Shown here one piece after another: positions 37,787 through 49,499 of a DNA stretch of 64,000 bases. The position numbers and the translations under genes are program-made. The notes under the pieces are model-generated. The model had not been told where the DNA came from. It did not search any database and saw only the letters and a list, made by a program, of their open reading frames with translations. Each line of letters begins with the position of its first letter. Position 1 is the first letter of the stretch. The stretch comes from Candidatus Limnocylindrales bacterium (GTDB lineage: Bacteria; Moduliflexota; Moduliflexia; Moduliflexales; JAUQPW01), in contig DATMBG010000012.1 of NCBI GenBank assembly GCA_035559535.1, positions 186,001 through 250,000 on the forward strand, given 5' to 3'.

Positions 37787-39019
37787 GACCACATGAAATT
37801 CGCTTCCATGTCCTACCCCTTCGCTTTCCACCCATACCATTCCCCCGTGACCTTCTATGATATTTTTTACAATGGTTAAGCCGATTCCGATTCCCCTCCC
37901 CATGAACTTTGTTTTATCGGTACTATGATGTAAGGGGTCCCCGACTTCATAAAAGGGCTCGAAGATTTTCTTTTGTTCCCTTGGATCGATACCTATGCCC
38001 GTATCTTTAACCAGAATTTCTATGGCAGGTTGGGATATGCCCTCACTGTTTGAGATCTGGGAGTTTTTCCATCGTAACTCTATCCAACCCCCATCCGGAG
38101 TAAATTTGATGGCATTGCTGATAAGATGAAAAAATACTTGCTTTAATCTTTCCGGGTCTCCGTGTACGATAGGTACACGGTCAAAATCATGAACCCGGAT
38201 CAAAATATTTCTTTCTTGGGCGGCTCGTTGGAAGGTTGCAAGGGTATAATCGATAACATCTCGAATATTGATATTTTGTAGATTGATGGTAAGCTCTCCG
38301 ATATTTGCTTTAGAGAGATCTATCAGGTTATTCACAATTTCTTTAAGACGGTCCGTACCCTTTAAGGCCTGTTCTAACAGATGTTTTTGCTCTTCATTCA
38401 ACGAGCCTCCTATACCGTCTAGAGCCAGTTTTACATAACCCTCCATCACCATCAAAGGCGTTCTCAACTCATGGGACGCAATGGAGACAAAAATAGACTT
38501 GGTTTTATCCAATTCTTCTAATTCTCGATAAGCTTCCCTCAATTTGGACATAGCCTGTTCGAGTTCTATGGTCCTTTGCTTAACTTTTTCCTCCAGACTT
38601 CGGTTCAGTCTTTTCAACTCTTCCATCAATTTTTTATTTTCCAGGACCAAATAGCGGTTCTCCAGGGCTCTTTTAATGGTCAGATCAACATCCTGGATAT
38701 TAGAGGGTTTTAGAACGTAATCGAAAGCTCCTAATCGGGTTGCTTCAATGGCAGCTTCTTCAGCAGCATGGGCAGTAACCATAATAAAAGGGGTATCGGG
38801 ATGAATCTCTTTTGCCTTCTTAAGAACCTCTATTCCATCCATTCCAGGCATTTTCACATCGCAGAGAATCACATCCACTTCCTTTTCTTTTAAGAAAGAC
38901 AAAGCCGTGAGGCCATCTTCAGCCGTAAATACTCGATACCCACATCTTATCAATAAGGCTGAAAAGGCGTCTCGAACTCCCGGGTCGTCATCTATGAGTA
39001 AGATTTGAATTGTTTTCAA
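37745..39019 (-). CDS. response-regulator receiver fused to histidine kinase
   Basis: A 424-residue soluble protein. The receiver domain (about 1-120) has LLIDDDPGVRDAF and the phospho-acceptor Asp in DVILCDVKMPGMDG. A coiled coil is followed by HisKA (SIASHELRTPLMVMEGYV) and HATPase_c with N box HLISNAIKFTPDGG, DTGIGI and GIGLTIVK. It probably receives a phosphate from another kinase and relays or integrates it. No output regulator adjoins it. The 3' end overlaps hisH in antisense. Confidence 0.92.
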   Translation of the reverse strand: MKTIQILLIDDDPGVRDAFSALLIRCGYRVFTAEDGLTALSFLKEKEVDVILCDVKMPGMDGIEVLKKAKEIHPDTPFIMVTAHAAEEAAIEATRLGAFDYVLKPSNIQDVDLTIKRALENRYLVLENKKLMEELKRLNRSLEEKVKQRTIELEQAMSKLREAYRELEELDKTKSIFVSIASHELRTPLMVMEGYVKLALDGIGGSLNEEQKHLLEQALKGTDRLKEIVNNLIDLSKANIGELTINLQNINIRDVIDYTLATFQRAAQERNILIRVHDFDRVPIVHGDPERLKQVFFHLISNAIKFTPDGGWIELRWKNSQISNSEGISQPAIEILVKDTGIGIDPREQKKIFEPFYEVGDPLHHSTDKTKFMGRGIGIGLTIVKNIIEGHGGMVWVESEGVGHGSEFHVVLPTLEKYPITEIL

Positions 39020-39207
39020 CTTTGAAACCTCTTTTTAAGTGAAATAGATAGTAACAGAATAAGAATATTAACTCATCTAGTCCATGGTAACCAAAGTTAT
39101 TTTTTATGTCTAGGAAAATTTCATAATTTCTTTATAATTTTTTGAGAGAGATACTGAACGCTTGCTATCCGTCATGCAACGTAATCTTTTCCTCACACCT
39201 TTCCCTA

Positions 39208-39237
39208 TTGACAAACTCTAAAAACATGATGAAATAT
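39208..39237 (+). promoter_or_regulatory. ribBA promoter, possibly giving a leaderless mRNA
   Basis: TTGACA (39208-39213) with AAATAT at 18-base spacing (39232-39237). Transcription would begin around 39243-39245, on or next to the ATG, and no RBS is present. No FMN riboswitch consensus is seen. Confidence 0.4.
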
Positions 39238-39244
39238 TACTTAC

Positions 39245-40453
39245 ATGTTCGAGTATAAATTTGATATGATTCCAGAAGCAATAGAAGACATTCGGGCTGG
39301 AAAGCTGGTCATTGTTATAGACGATGGCGAGCCGGAGAATGAAGGAGATTTAGTGTGTGCGGCAGAGAAGGTAACTCCCGAATTGATTAATTTTATGGTG
39401 ACCTATGGAAGAGGACTGGTCTGTTTACCTATGACCCGGGATCGGCTTAATGAATTGGAGCTTCCTTTAATGGTTCCCGAGGGCACTTCGGTGGATAAGA
39501 CCGCCTTTACCGTTTCCATCGATGCAAAACAAGGGATTACAACCGGCATTTCTGCCGCAGACCGTGCAAAAACTATCCTGACAGCCGTTAATCCCAACAC
39601 CAAACCCAAGGATCTCCTTCGACCCGGTCATGTCTTTCCCATACTCGCTCGGAGAGGAGGTGTTTTACGCAGAGCAGGACGCCCAGAGGCGGCGGTGGAT
39701 TTGGCGCGAATGGCAGGCTTATACCCTGCCGGAGTCATCTGTGGTATCCTCAATGATGATGGTACTGTAGCACGACTTCCCGACCTCATGGAGTTCCGGG
39801 CTCGACATCATCTTAAAATCATTACCATAGCAGATTTAATAAAATTTCGTGTAAAACAGGAACGGTTTGTGAGTCGGGTTGCAACTCTTCAACTTCCTAC
39901 CCCATATGGTACGTTCAAAGCGATCTGTTATCAAAACGAACTGGATCATCAACCCCATCTTGCTTTGGTTTATGGAGATATTTTAGCGAAGGAAAGTACT
40001 CTGGTCAGGGTTCACTCTCAATGTTTGACGGGAGATGTGTTTGGATCGCAACGTTGTGATTGTGGTGAACAGCTACACACGGCTATGCAGATGATTCAGC
40101 AAGAAGGGGCTGGCGTCCTGATCTATATGCAACAAGAAGGACGTGGTATTGGTTTGGCTAATAAGTTAAAGGCTTACGAACTTCAAGATCAGGGGCGAGA
40201 CACTGTAGAGGCCAATGAAGAGCTGGGTTTTAAGGCGGACCTACGAGATTATGGGATTGGCGCTCAAATGTTGGTTGATCTCGGGGTAAAAAATATCCGT
40301 TTGATTACGAACAATCCGAGGAAAATTGTCGGTCTGGAAGGATACAATTTAAAAGTAGTCGAAAGAGTTCCCATTGAGATAAAACCCTCTGCCTCTAACA
40401 TAAAGTATTTAACAACTAAGCGAAAAAAGTTAGGGCACCTGCTGAATGTGTAA
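39245..40453 (+). CDS. ribBA: bifunctional DHBP synthase / GTP cyclohydrolase II
   Basis: A 402-residue riboflavin enzyme. The N-terminal half is 3,4-dihydroxy-2-butanone-4-phosphate synthase ([34 protein letters not shown]). The C-terminal half is GTP cyclohydrolase II with zinc ligands in [21 protein letters not shown] and [13 protein letters not shown]. Both halves look intact. An internal ATG at 39266 (MIPEAIEDI) is a possible alternative start. ribE, ribH and ribD are not nearby. Confidence 0.95.
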   Translation: MFEYKFDMIPEAIEDIRAGKLVIVIDDGEPENEGDLVCAAEKVTPELINFMVTYGRGLVCLPMTRDRLNELELPLMVPEGTSVDKTAFTVSIDAKQGITTGISAADRAKTILTAVNPNTKPKDLLRPGHVFPILARRGGVLRRAGRPEAAVDLARMAGLYPAGVICGILNDDGTVARLPDLMEFRARHHLKIITIADLIKFRVKQERFVSRVATLQLPTPYGTFKAICYQNELDHQPHLALVYGDILAKESTLVRVHSQCLTGDVFGSQRCDCGEQLHTAMQMIQQEGAGVLIYMQQEGRGIGLANKLKAYELQDQGRDTVEANEELGFKADLRDYGIGAQMLVDLGVKNIRLITNNPRKIVGLEGYNLKVVERVPIEIKPSASNIKYLTTKRKKLGHLLNV

Positions 40454-40457
40454 TACT

Positions 40458-40545
40458 AGTTACCGTTTACCATCTATCCGTTATCCTTTGTCAGATATCG
40501 GTCATTTAGAACCCCTAGCGAAGGATAAACGATAAGCGATAGCTG
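40458..40545. repeat. heptad-repeat hairpin (ribBA-htrA)
   Basis: GTTTACC ATCTATCC GTTATCC units (40458-40494) face GGATAAACG ATAAGCG ATAGC (40519-40545). It fills the gap between co-directional genes. Confidence 0.65.
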
Positions 40546-40556
40546 GCCGATGATCC

Positions 40557-41702
40557 ATGGCAAATGTTGGAAAAGTCGTTGTAAGTTTGGCATTGATTTT
40601 CTCTCTCTATTCTATCTATAATAATCTGATCAAACCCTCTTGGTTAAGGAATGTTTCTGGTTCAGACAAGGGAAGTATATTCGAGACAGGAAACTTAAAT
40701 CTCCATACGGCTCAACTGGAGACCATTTTTATAGAAATGGCTGAAAAAGCCAGTCCGGCAGTGGTAAATGTCAGAGGGGAGCGCCTTCAAGGAAAAAGCC
40801 TGGTGGATTATCTCCCCGACTGGGGGAAATTCTTCATGAACTGGTTGGATTCAAAACCATCCAACTGGGATAAGAAAAAATGGATTCTTCCCAGAAGTCA
40901 GGGGTCTGGGTTTATTATTAATCGGAAGGGCTACATCGTCACCAATTATCATGTAATCGAGGATGCCGATCGGATCGTTATCACGCTTTTTGATAATAAA
41001 AAATTGACAGCTACCCTCATCGGGGCGGATTCGGAGACCGATCTGGCCCTTCTCAAGGTCAATGCTTTAGAAGAATTGCCGGTTTTATTTTTAGGAAACT
41101 CAAAGTCTGTAAGGGTTGGGGAATGGGTCGTAGCCATCGGGAATCCTTTTGGGCTCAGTCATAGTCTCACTGTGGGAGTTATAAGTGGGACAGGGCGATC
41201 CATGGGGATCACAACCTATGAAGATTTTATTCAAACAGATGCCTCTATCAATTATGGTAACAGTGGAGGTCCCTTGCTCAACATTAAAGGGGAGGCTATC
41301 GGTATGAATACCGCCATTATTCCAGACAGTGAAGGGATTGGTTTTGCCATTCCGGCAAATATTATCCGAAAAGTCATTGATGATATCGCTCAAAAAGGCC
41401 AGGTCATTCGAGGCTGGCTGGGGATCGAAATTCAATCGCTAACCCCTGAGCTGGCCGAAGCCTTCGAAGTCCCGGCTGAGGACGGGGTTCTCATCAACCA
41501 GGTTTATCGAGGAAGCCCTGCTTACGAAGGGGGGCTGCAAAGAGGAGATATTATCGTTGAGTATGATCATCGAAAAGTCTCTTCCCCCAGGGAGTTAAAA
41601 AGTCTGGTGGCCAATACCCCCATCGGGGAAGTTGTTGAATTGGTGGTGAAAAGGGATAAAAACCTTCAAGTTGTCAAAGTAGTCGTCGGACAACGCTTGT
41701 AG
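40557..41702 (+). CDS. membrane-anchored HtrA/DegS-like serine protease
   Basis: A 381-residue S1C protease. The N-terminal segment VVVSLALIFSLYSIYNNLI is a membrane anchor with no clear cleavage site. Triad: His in VTNYHVIEDAD, Asp in DSETDLALLKV, Ser in NYGNSGGPLLN. One PDZ domain follows (LGIEIQSLTPELAEAF, GSPAYEGGLQRGDIIVEY). A single PDZ plus anchor is DegS-like, pointing to periplasmic stress sensing or quality control. Confidence 0.92.
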   Translation: MANVGKVVVSLALIFSLYSIYNNLIKPSWLRNVSGSDKGSIFETGNLNLHTAQLETIFIEMAEKASPAVVNVRGERLQGKSLVDYLPDWGKFFMNWLDSKPSNWDKKKWILPRSQGSGFIINRKGYIVTNYHVIEDADRIVITLFDNKKLTATLIGADSETDLALLKVNALEELPVLFLGNSKSVRVGEWVVAIGNPFGLSHSLTVGVISGTGRSMGITTYEDFIQTDASINYGNSGGPLLNIKGEAIGMNTAIIPDSEGIGFAIPANIIRKVIDDIAQKGQVIRGWLGIEIQSLTPELAEAFEVPAEDGVLINQVYRGSPAYEGGLQRGDIIVEYDHRKVSSPRELKSLVANTPIGEVVELVVKRDKNLQVVKVVVGQRL

Positions 41703-41755
41703 AAGGGAAGTGGAGACACGGACACGCGAGGTTTTCTTTCCATAGAGATGGAGAG

Positions 41756-41862
41756 GAGTATGGGAGTGTGGGGGTATGGGAGTATATTTGTGCTCTTACA
41801 CTACACTTCCTCCCCACCTTCCCACTTCTATACCTCCATACTCCCATACCTCCCACACTTCC
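41756..41862. repeat. octad-repeat hairpin (htrA-sirohaem gene)
   Basis: Arm 1 (41756-41786, GTATGGGA/GTGTGGGG units) faces arm 2 (41829-41862). The same unit is at 16089 and 48091, with GGG tracts on the plus strand. It is followed by a second octad run (GCGTCCCT, CAAGTCCC, ATGTCCC) up to the next gene. Confidence 0.8.
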
Positions 41863-41935
41863 TTACTTCTCCCTATCTCTGCGTCCCTCAAGTCCCAGCG
41901 TTTCCATGTCCCTACATCCCTGCGTTTTAGACAAT

Positions 41936-42583
41936 ATGTCGTACTACCCCATCCACGTGGATCTAAGAGGTCGAAGATGCCTGGTTATAGGAGGGGGAAA
42001 AGTGGCCGAACGTAAAGTTCGGTCTCTGATAACCTGTCAAGCAGAAATAACCATCGTCAGTCCTGAAGTAACCATCGGATTGAAAGACCTGATCGAGAAG
42101 AAAAAGTTATTATACCTTCAAAAAAAATACCAGGAATCGGATTTAGACCAGGCCTTTTTGGTGATAGCCGCGACGGATCAGTCCGAAGTTAACAGACAGA
42201 TCTATCGAGATGCCCTCCGTAGGAATCTTTTGGTTAATGTGGTGGACTCCCCCGAGTGCTGTAACTTTATTATGCCGGCTTTTGTTAAAAGGGGGGACCT
42301 CTTACTGAGTGTCTCTACAGGCGGGAAAAGTCCGGCTCTGGCCGGGAAAATTCGTAAAAAATGGGAGGATGAGTTTGGAGAAGAATATCAACTGTTTTTG
42401 GAAGTTCTGGGAGAATTGAGGGAAAAAATCCAGGGACACATTCAGGATCCTCTTCTCAGAAAAAAACTCATCCATCAAATTCTCGATTCGGATCTCCTGG
42501 ATCTACTCAGACAGGGTGATTTCGAATCTGCCCACGAAAGAAAGTTAGCCTTGCTGAAAGAAATAGGACGCTATGAGGGATAA
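41936..42583 (+). CDS. precorrin-2 dehydrogenase / sirohydrochlorin ferrochelatase (CysG N-terminal type)
   Basis: About 215 residues of the Met8/SirC class: MSYYPIHVDLRGRRCLVIGG then GKVAERKVRSLI for NAD binding, CNFIMPAFVKRGDLLLSVST and GKSPALAGKIRKKWE. It oxidises precorrin-2 and may insert iron to make sirohaem. The frame stays open to 41768, but those 56 residues are translated octad repeat, so ATG 41936 is the start. It overlaps hemD by 11 bases. Confidence 0.9.
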   Translation: MSYYPIHVDLRGRRCLVIGGGKVAERKVRSLITCQAEITIVSPEVTIGLKDLIEKKKLLYLQKKYQESDLDQAFLVIAATDQSEVNRQIYRDALRRNLLVNVVDSPECCNFIMPAFVKRGDLLLSVSTGGKSPALAGKIRKKWEDEFGEEYQLFLEVLGELREKIQGHIQDPLLRKKLIHQILDSDLLDLLRQGDFESAHERKLALLKEIGRYEG

Positions 42584-43361
42584 ATCTAGCCCGTTATTGG
42601 GAAAACGGATCTTAGTGACCAGGGCACAAGAACAGGCCGGTATGCTGGTTAAATTACTCGAGGAGCAGGGTGCAAAACCCCTGGAGTTTCCAGTTATCGA
42701 AATTGTGCCCCCGGCCAGTTGGGAAAAACTAGATCAGGCCATATCCCGGCTTGAAGATTACACCTGGCTTATCTTTACCAGTGTAAATGGGGTCAAATAC
42801 TTTCTCCAACGTTTAACCTTCAACGGAAAAGATCTCCGGAATTTAAAAGATATCCGGATATGTACCATCGGTCCCGGAACTGCGGCTGCCCTGGAAAAAC
42901 TGGGTATTCAGGTCCACTGGATTCCCGATGAATATCGGGCCGAGGCCATCGTGGCAGGCCTTGGAAAGGAGTTAATAGGCCGGCGTGTTTTGCTTCCTCG
43001 GGCCGAAATAGCCCGGGATCTGTTGCCAGAACAGCTTAAAAAGCTGGGGGTTGAAATCGAGGTCGTTACGGCTTATCGAACGATTCAAGCCCCCTACTCT
43101 GCCGATCAAATCCGAGCGCTTTTGCAAGCTCAAGAGGTGGATATGATTACTTTCACAAGCTCATCGACAGTTAGGAACTTTCTAAATCTCTTCGAGGAAG
43201 GTGAAAGGATCGGGCTCCTTGGAAGGACCCTCCTGGCCTGTATCGGACCGATTACCGCCGAAACGGTGAGAAAATTCGGTCTTTCCCCCCATATTGTGGC
43301 TTCTGAATATACAATACCCGGATTAGTTCGGGCTATTGTAGAGTTTTACCGATCGGTTTAA
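42573..43361 (+). CDS. hemD: uroporphyrinogen-III synthase
   Basis: A 262-residue two-lobed enzyme that cyclises hydroxymethylbilane to uroporphyrinogen III. The poorly conserved family is recognised by ILVTRAQEQAGMLVKLLEE, IFTSVNGVKYFLQRL, CTIGPGTAAALEKLG, ITFTSSSTVRNFLNL and ACIGPITAETVRKFG. It supplies the substrate pathway of the overlapping upstream gene. hemA, hemC and hemB are not in the window. Confidence 0.9.
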   Translation: MRDKSSPLLGKRILVTRAQEQAGMLVKLLEEQGAKPLEFPVIEIVPPASWEKLDQAISRLEDYTWLIFTSVNGVKYFLQRLTFNGKDLRNLKDIRICTIGPGTAAALEKLGIQVHWIPDEYRAEAIVAGLGKELIGRRVLLPRAEIARDLLPEQLKKLGVEIEVVTAYRTIQAPYSADQIRALLQAQEVDMITFTSSSTVRNFLNLFEEGERIGLLGRTLLACIGPITAETVRKFGLSPHIVASEYTIPGLVRAIVEFYRSV

Positions 43362-43363
43362 AT

Positions 43364-43924
43364 ATGTCCGAGATACTTAAGATAACCCCTCCTTTATCCG
43401 AGGAACTCCTTGCCCGGTTGAAAGCAGGAGATAAAGTATTGATCCAGGGGATTCTTTATGCAGCCCGTGATGCTGCGCACAAGCGGATGATGGAATTGAT
43501 GGATAAGGGTGAAGAGCTTCCCATCGATCTACGCGGTCAAATTATTTACTATGTAGGTCCCACGCCTGAAAAACCCGGACAGGTCATAGGCTCGGCCGGA
43601 CCTACGACCAGTTCTCGAATGGATCCTTATACCCCTCGACTCATCGCAGAGAAAGGTCTGAAGGGAACTATTGGAAAGGGATGGCGTTCCCAGGAGGTTA
43701 AAGATGCCATGAAAACCTATAAGGCTGTTTACTTTGGAGCCATTGGAGGGGCCGGGGCCCTGATTGCCCGCACCATCAAGAAATCTGAACTTGTAGCCTA
43801 TGAAGACCTGGGTCCAGAAGCCGTCCGTCGACTGGAAGTAGAGGATTTTCCGGCTATTGTAATCAATGATATTTATGGAGGGGACTTATACGAGGAGGGA
43901 ATAAAAAGATATACCAGGATTTGA
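43364..43924 (+). CDS. class I fumarate hydratase / tartrate dehydratase beta subunit
   Basis: A 186-residue beta (C-terminal) subunit of the two-subunit Fe-S fumarase: GDKVLIQGILYAARDAAHKR, YYVGPTPEKPGQVIGSAGPT, TSSRMDPYTPRL and AYEDLGPEAVRRLEV. It interconverts fumarate and malate only with the alpha subunit, which carries the cluster cysteines and is not in this window. The ATG lies two bases after the hemD stop, so it is co-transcribed with haem genes. Confidence 0.9.
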   Translation: MSEILKITPPLSEELLARLKAGDKVLIQGILYAARDAAHKRMMELMDKGEELPIDLRGQIIYYVGPTPEKPGQVIGSAGPTTSSRMDPYTPRLIAEKGLKGTIGKGWRSQEVKDAMKTYKAVYFGAIGGAGALIARTIKKSELVAYEDLGPEAVRRLEVEDFPAIVINDIYGGDLYEEGIKRYTRI

Positions 43925-43996
43925 TTTAAGAAAGTATTCTACCACGTAGCCCTGCGCAGTTGTTAATACCTGATTAACGATTGTCCGGGATTAAGT

Positions 43997-44800
43997 ATGA
44001 ATCTTCAAAACAAAGTCATTATAGTAACCGGAGGAGCCAACGGCATTGGGCGTGCGTTGTGTCGTCGCTTTGCAGCGGAAGGTGCGCGCGGCATTGTCGT
44101 GGCTGATTTAGACGGAGAAGGTGCGACCCAGGTAGCCGGGGAAATCAACGGTTTAGCTGTTATCACCGATGTAAGTATTGAGGCAGATATAATTCGTTTG
44201 GTTAAGCGGGCTGTAGAGACCTACGGACCCATTGATCTCTTCTGCTCCAATGCAGGAATTGCGGGAGCTTCGGGCGGTATAGAGGTTCCCAACGATGCCT
44301 GGCAGCGCATTTGGGAGGTAAACGTAATGGCCCATGTCTATGCAGCCCGAGCCGTTCTACCCGGCATGTTGGCGCTTGGAGGGGGTTATTTATTACAAAC
44401 CATCTCCGCAGCCGGTTTACTAACCCATATCGAGGCAGCTCCTTACTCCGTTACCAAACATGCTGCCCTTGCCTTTGCCGAGTGGTTGGCAATTGTTTAT
44501 GGCGATGCCGGTATCAAGGTTTCTTGCCTGTGTCCCCAAGGGGTTCGTACCAGGATGTTGCTCGGCGAAGATGGAAAAAGGGAAAGCTTTTTATTGGAAG
44601 GGGCCCTGGAGCCGGAAGAGGTGGCCGAAGTCGTTGTCAGAGGTTTAGCCGAAGAACGCTTCCTCATTCTTCCACATCCTGAAGTTGCCGAATACTTCCG
44701 TCGTAAAGCCAATGACTATGATCGTTGGATCCGAGGGATGCGCCAACTTAAAACGAAGATCCGCAAGGAAACCTCAGAGGGGGGAGAGGAGGCGAGTTAG
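43997..44800 (+). CDS. short-chain dehydrogenase/reductase
   Basis: A 267-residue classical [11 protein letters not shown] for the cofactor, NAG in [11 protein letters not shown], catalytic Ser in QTISAAG and Tyr/Lys in [18 protein letters not shown] after the second strand suggests NAD(H). The substrate is not evident. It precedes an acyl-CoA ligase, so fatty-acid or aromatic-acid metabolism is plausible. Confidence 0.88.
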   Translation: MNLQNKVIIVTGGANGIGRALCRRFAAEGARGIVVADLDGEGATQVAGEINGLAVITDVSIEADIIRLVKRAVETYGPIDLFCSNAGIAGASGGIEVPNDAWQRIWEVNVMAHVYAARAVLPGMLALGGGYLLQTISAAGLLTHIEAAPYSVTKHAALAFAEWLAIVYGDAGIKVSCLCPQGVRTRMLLGEDGKRESFLLEGALEPEEVAEVVVRGLAEERFLILPHPEVAEYFRRKANDYDRWIRGMRQLKTKIRKETSEGGEEAS

Positions 44801-44919
44801 CCAAAACTGATCCGGTTATGCCCGGTTGCCGATGGACGATTTGTTTACAGGATCCGGGCAGACTTATCCAGGGTTACCTGCTACCTTTGAACCGGAAGAC
44901 CCTATAAGGAGAAAACCTC

Positions 44920-46461
44920 ATGCCTTTTATAAGCTTGACAAGAATGATGGAGTGCCTGGCCCGGGATTATCCTGACAAGTTGGCTCTGGTTTGTGAAGAT
45001 CGAAGGTTGACCTATGGAGAGCTTAATGATCGGATTAACCGACTGGCCCATGCCCTTTTAGATAAGGGAATTCAAAAAGGGGATAAGGTAGCCGTGCTGA
45101 ATTCCAATGGTGTGGAAATGATTGAAAGTATCTATGCGGTGCTGAAAACGGGTGGTGTGCTGGTTCTTTTAAATTCCATGGTGAAAGGAGAATCCCTCAG
45201 GCTCATGTTAGACGACTCAGATAGCGTTGCACTGATTTGTGGCGAAGCTTTCACCCGGGAAGTGGATTCTTTGAAGGCAGGACTTCCCAAGATTCAGCCG
45301 GATCACTACATTTGTACCGGATCTGCTGAGGTTCCAGGGTATATTTCCTATTCGCATATTATGGAAACCTGTTCGGGAAAAAATCCTGAAATTCCCATCT
45401 TTCCAGAAGATTTGTTTAATGTTATTTACTCCTCCGGCACAACGGGACTTCCCAAGGGGATCGTTCATAGTCACGATCATCGCTGCCTTTTCGTTTGGAC
45501 GTATATGAGGGAGTTTATCATCCACTTTGAAAGTGTGATCTGTAACTCGACCCCTCTTTATCACAACGGTTCCTGGGTTTTTGTTCTTCCGGCCCTGTTT
45601 GTGGGTGCAACGGTTGTCATCATGAAGAAGTTTCATCCTAAAGGATTTCTGGAGCTAGTGGAGAAAGAAAAGGTGACCCATGCGTATCTGGTTCCTACCC
45701 AGTATATTGCCTTGATGGAATATCCTGAATTTCATTCCTATGATAAGAGTTCTCTGGAGGTTCTTCTTTCCCTGGCTGCTCCCTTGTCCAGAAAAACCAA
45801 GGAAGATATTTTAAGTAACTTTTCCTGTCGCTTCTTCGAAATGTACGGGGTAACCGAAGGTTTTTCAACGATCTTAAAGCCTGGGGATCAGCGGAGGAAA
45901 CCGGGTTCTGTGGGGAAGGCCACATTAGGAAGTGAGCTGCGGGTGGTAGATGACCATATGAAAGATGTGCCTGTAGGGGAGGTTGGGGAGATTGTAGGGC
46001 GGGGAACTTTAACCCCCTTGGGGTATTACAAAAAACCCGAGCTTACAGCCCAGACTATTGTAGAAGGCTGGCTTCGAACCGGTGATCTGGGAAGGTTAGA
46101 TGAGGAAGGTTATCTGTACCTGGTAGGTCGAAAGAAAGATATGATCCTATCGGGTGGAGTGAATATCTATCCTGAGGATATCGAAGAAGTTATGATGCGC
46201 CATCCTAAGATCTTGGAAGTCAGTGTGTTTGGAGTTCCCCATGAGAAGTGGGGAGAGACTCCCTGGGCTGCGGTTGTTTTAAAAGAAGGTCAAGAAGCAA
46301 CCCAGGAGGAGATTTTAGAGTGGACGAATTCCCGACTTGCCCGATATCAGAGGATCAGTGGGGTAGACTTTATGAAAGAGCTACCCCGTAACCCTGCCGG
46401 TAAAGTACTTAAAAGAGAACTTCGGGCTCCTTATTGGAAAGGCCTGGAAAGGGAAATTTAG
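44920..46461 (+). CDS. AMP-dependent acyl-CoA synthetase
   Basis: A 513-residue ANL-family ligase that activates a carboxylic acid as acyl-AMP and then acyl-CoA. The P-loop is IYSSGTTGLPKGIVHSH, A5 is MYGVTEG, A7/A8 are WLRTGDLGRLDEEGYLYLVG and RKKDMILSGGVNIYPEDIEE, and the catalytic Lys is in PRNPAGKVLKRELR. AAGGAG precedes the ATG. The chain-length class cannot be told from these motifs. Confidence 0.9.
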   Translation: MPFISLTRMMECLARDYPDKLALVCEDRRLTYGELNDRINRLAHALLDKGIQKGDKVAVLNSNGVEMIESIYAVLKTGGVLVLLNSMVKGESLRLMLDDSDSVALICGEAFTREVDSLKAGLPKIQPDHYICTGSAEVPGYISYSHIMETCSGKNPEIPIFPEDLFNVIYSSGTTGLPKGIVHSHDHRCLFVWTYMREFIIHFESVICNSTPLYHNGSWVFVLPALFVGATVVIMKKFHPKGFLELVEKEKVTHAYLVPTQYIALMEYPEFHSYDKSSLEVLLSLAAPLSRKTKEDILSNFSCRFFEMYGVTEGFSTILKPGDQRRKPGSVGKATLGSELRVVDDHMKDVPVGEVGEIVGRGTLTPLGYYKKPELTAQTIVEGWLRTGDLGRLDEEGYLYLVGRKKDMILSGGVNIYPEDIEEVMMRHPKILEVSVFGVPHEKWGETPWAAVVLKEGQEATQEEILEWTNSRLARYQRISGVDFMKELPRNPAGKVLKRELRAPYWKGLEREI

Positions 46462-46475
46462 ATTTTCCAGGAACC

Positions 46476-48257
<1,782 letters not shown>

Positions 48258-48263
<6 letters not shown>

Positions 48264-48986
48264 ACCCCGAAGTCTTTTTATAACTTCCTTCAAGTCCTCG
48301 GGTGTATCGACTCCAATGGATTCATACTCAGTTTCAATGACTTTAATTTTAAAACCGTTTTCCAAAGCTCGCAATTGTTCAAGTTCTTCAGCCTGCTCCA
48401 GAAAGGTCGGTTGAAGTGAGGCGAACTTTAAGATGAATTCCCTGCGATATGCATATAAGCCGATATGTCGATAATGAACCCTATATTCTTCTCTTCGAAA
48501 ATAAGGAATGGGAGAGCGAGAAAAATAAAGAGCCATATCGTTAAGGTCCGTTACCACTTTTACCACATGAGGGTTTTTAAGCTCCTCGAAGCTCTTAATC
48601 TTATGCTTGAGGGTCCCCATCGGGATTTCGGGATCTTCCAGTAGAGGTCGTACAACCTGATCAATCATATTCGGTTCGATTAAAGGTTCATCTCCTTGAA
48701 CATTGATGAAGATATCCGAAGGATCTTCACGGGCAACTTCAGCGAGACGATCGGTCCCAGACCGATGGGTTTTAGATGTCATAATGGCTTCCCCCTTAAA
48801 GTTTAAAACAACTTTCAAGATGCGTTCATCGTCCGTTGCAACAACAACCCGCTGGGGTAAGGAAGCCTTCTGGACCCTTTCATACACGTGTTGAATCATC
48901 GGCTTACCGCAAATATCGGCCAGAACCTTTCCAGGAAACCGGGATGAATGATATCTCGCTGGAATAACGGCAGTAATTTTTTTCAT
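48258..48986 (-). CDS. kdsB: 3-deoxy-manno-octulosonate cytidylyltransferase
   Basis: A 242-residue CMP-KDO synthetase activating KDO for LPS inner core. [19 protein letters not shown] is the nucleotide motif, VATDDERI and [10 protein letters not shown] are the metal site, and [21 protein letters not shown] is the KDO-binding stretch. pyrG follows and supplies its CTP substrate. Confidence 0.95.
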
Positions 48987-49083
48987 TAATCGTAACTCTT
49001 TTTTTAATATGCAGCCGTCGATCTAAACAAAGATCGTCCATGCTGAATAAGTAAGATAAGATAGATACCTGAAACCCCGGAAG

Positions 49084-49110
49084 GTAGGGACGACCGGCCG
49101 GTCGCCCGTA
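49084..49110. repeat. GTAGGGGCG-family palindrome
   Basis: GTAGGGACGACCGG faces CCGGTCGCCCGTA with two mismatches, including the recurrent outer G/G. It lies alone in noncoding sequence upstream of kdsB. Confidence 0.6.
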
Positions 49111-49184
49111 TTTAATTATTTTAAAAATTATAGGGTTTATAATCCTCTAAGTCAAGAATAAAAGCTCGGAGAGTAACTATAACA

Positions 49185-49464
49185 ATTTAGTAGGTGTCAC
49201 TTTTTCTGTCTGAACCCCCCATCCCCCCTCCCTTACAAGGGCAGGTTTTTTGGGCCTAACCCCTCCGACTCCCCTTCCCTCGTAGAGAAGGGGAGAGTTG
49301 GGACTCAGGTTATCCCCAAGTTCCCCCTTCCCGGCGCAGGAAGGGGGTTAGGTTAGAAAAAACCTACCCCTAAAAGCCCCCCTCCAGGGGGGACTGACAC
49401 AGAGTTGCTGCTGCTGAATCCCCCTTGGAGGGGCAGAGGGTGTTTCTTTTTCCACCTACTAAAT
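49185..49464. mobile_element. MITE-like element with 12-bp terminal inverted repeats
   Basis: A 280-base noncoding segment bounded by ATTTAGTAGGTG (49185-49196) and CACCTACTAAAT (49453-49464), a perfect 12-bp inverted repeat. Inside are several C-rich hairpins (CCCTTACAAGGG, CCCCTTCCCTCGTAGAGAAGGGG, CCCCCTTCC...GGAAGGGGG, CCCCCCTCCAGGGGGG). There is no ORF and no obvious target-site duplication. It could be a non-autonomous transposon or an assembly of palindromic repeats. Confidence 0.5.
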
Positions 49465-49499
49465 GGATACGGATACGATCGGAGAGAGGGGTGTTAATT

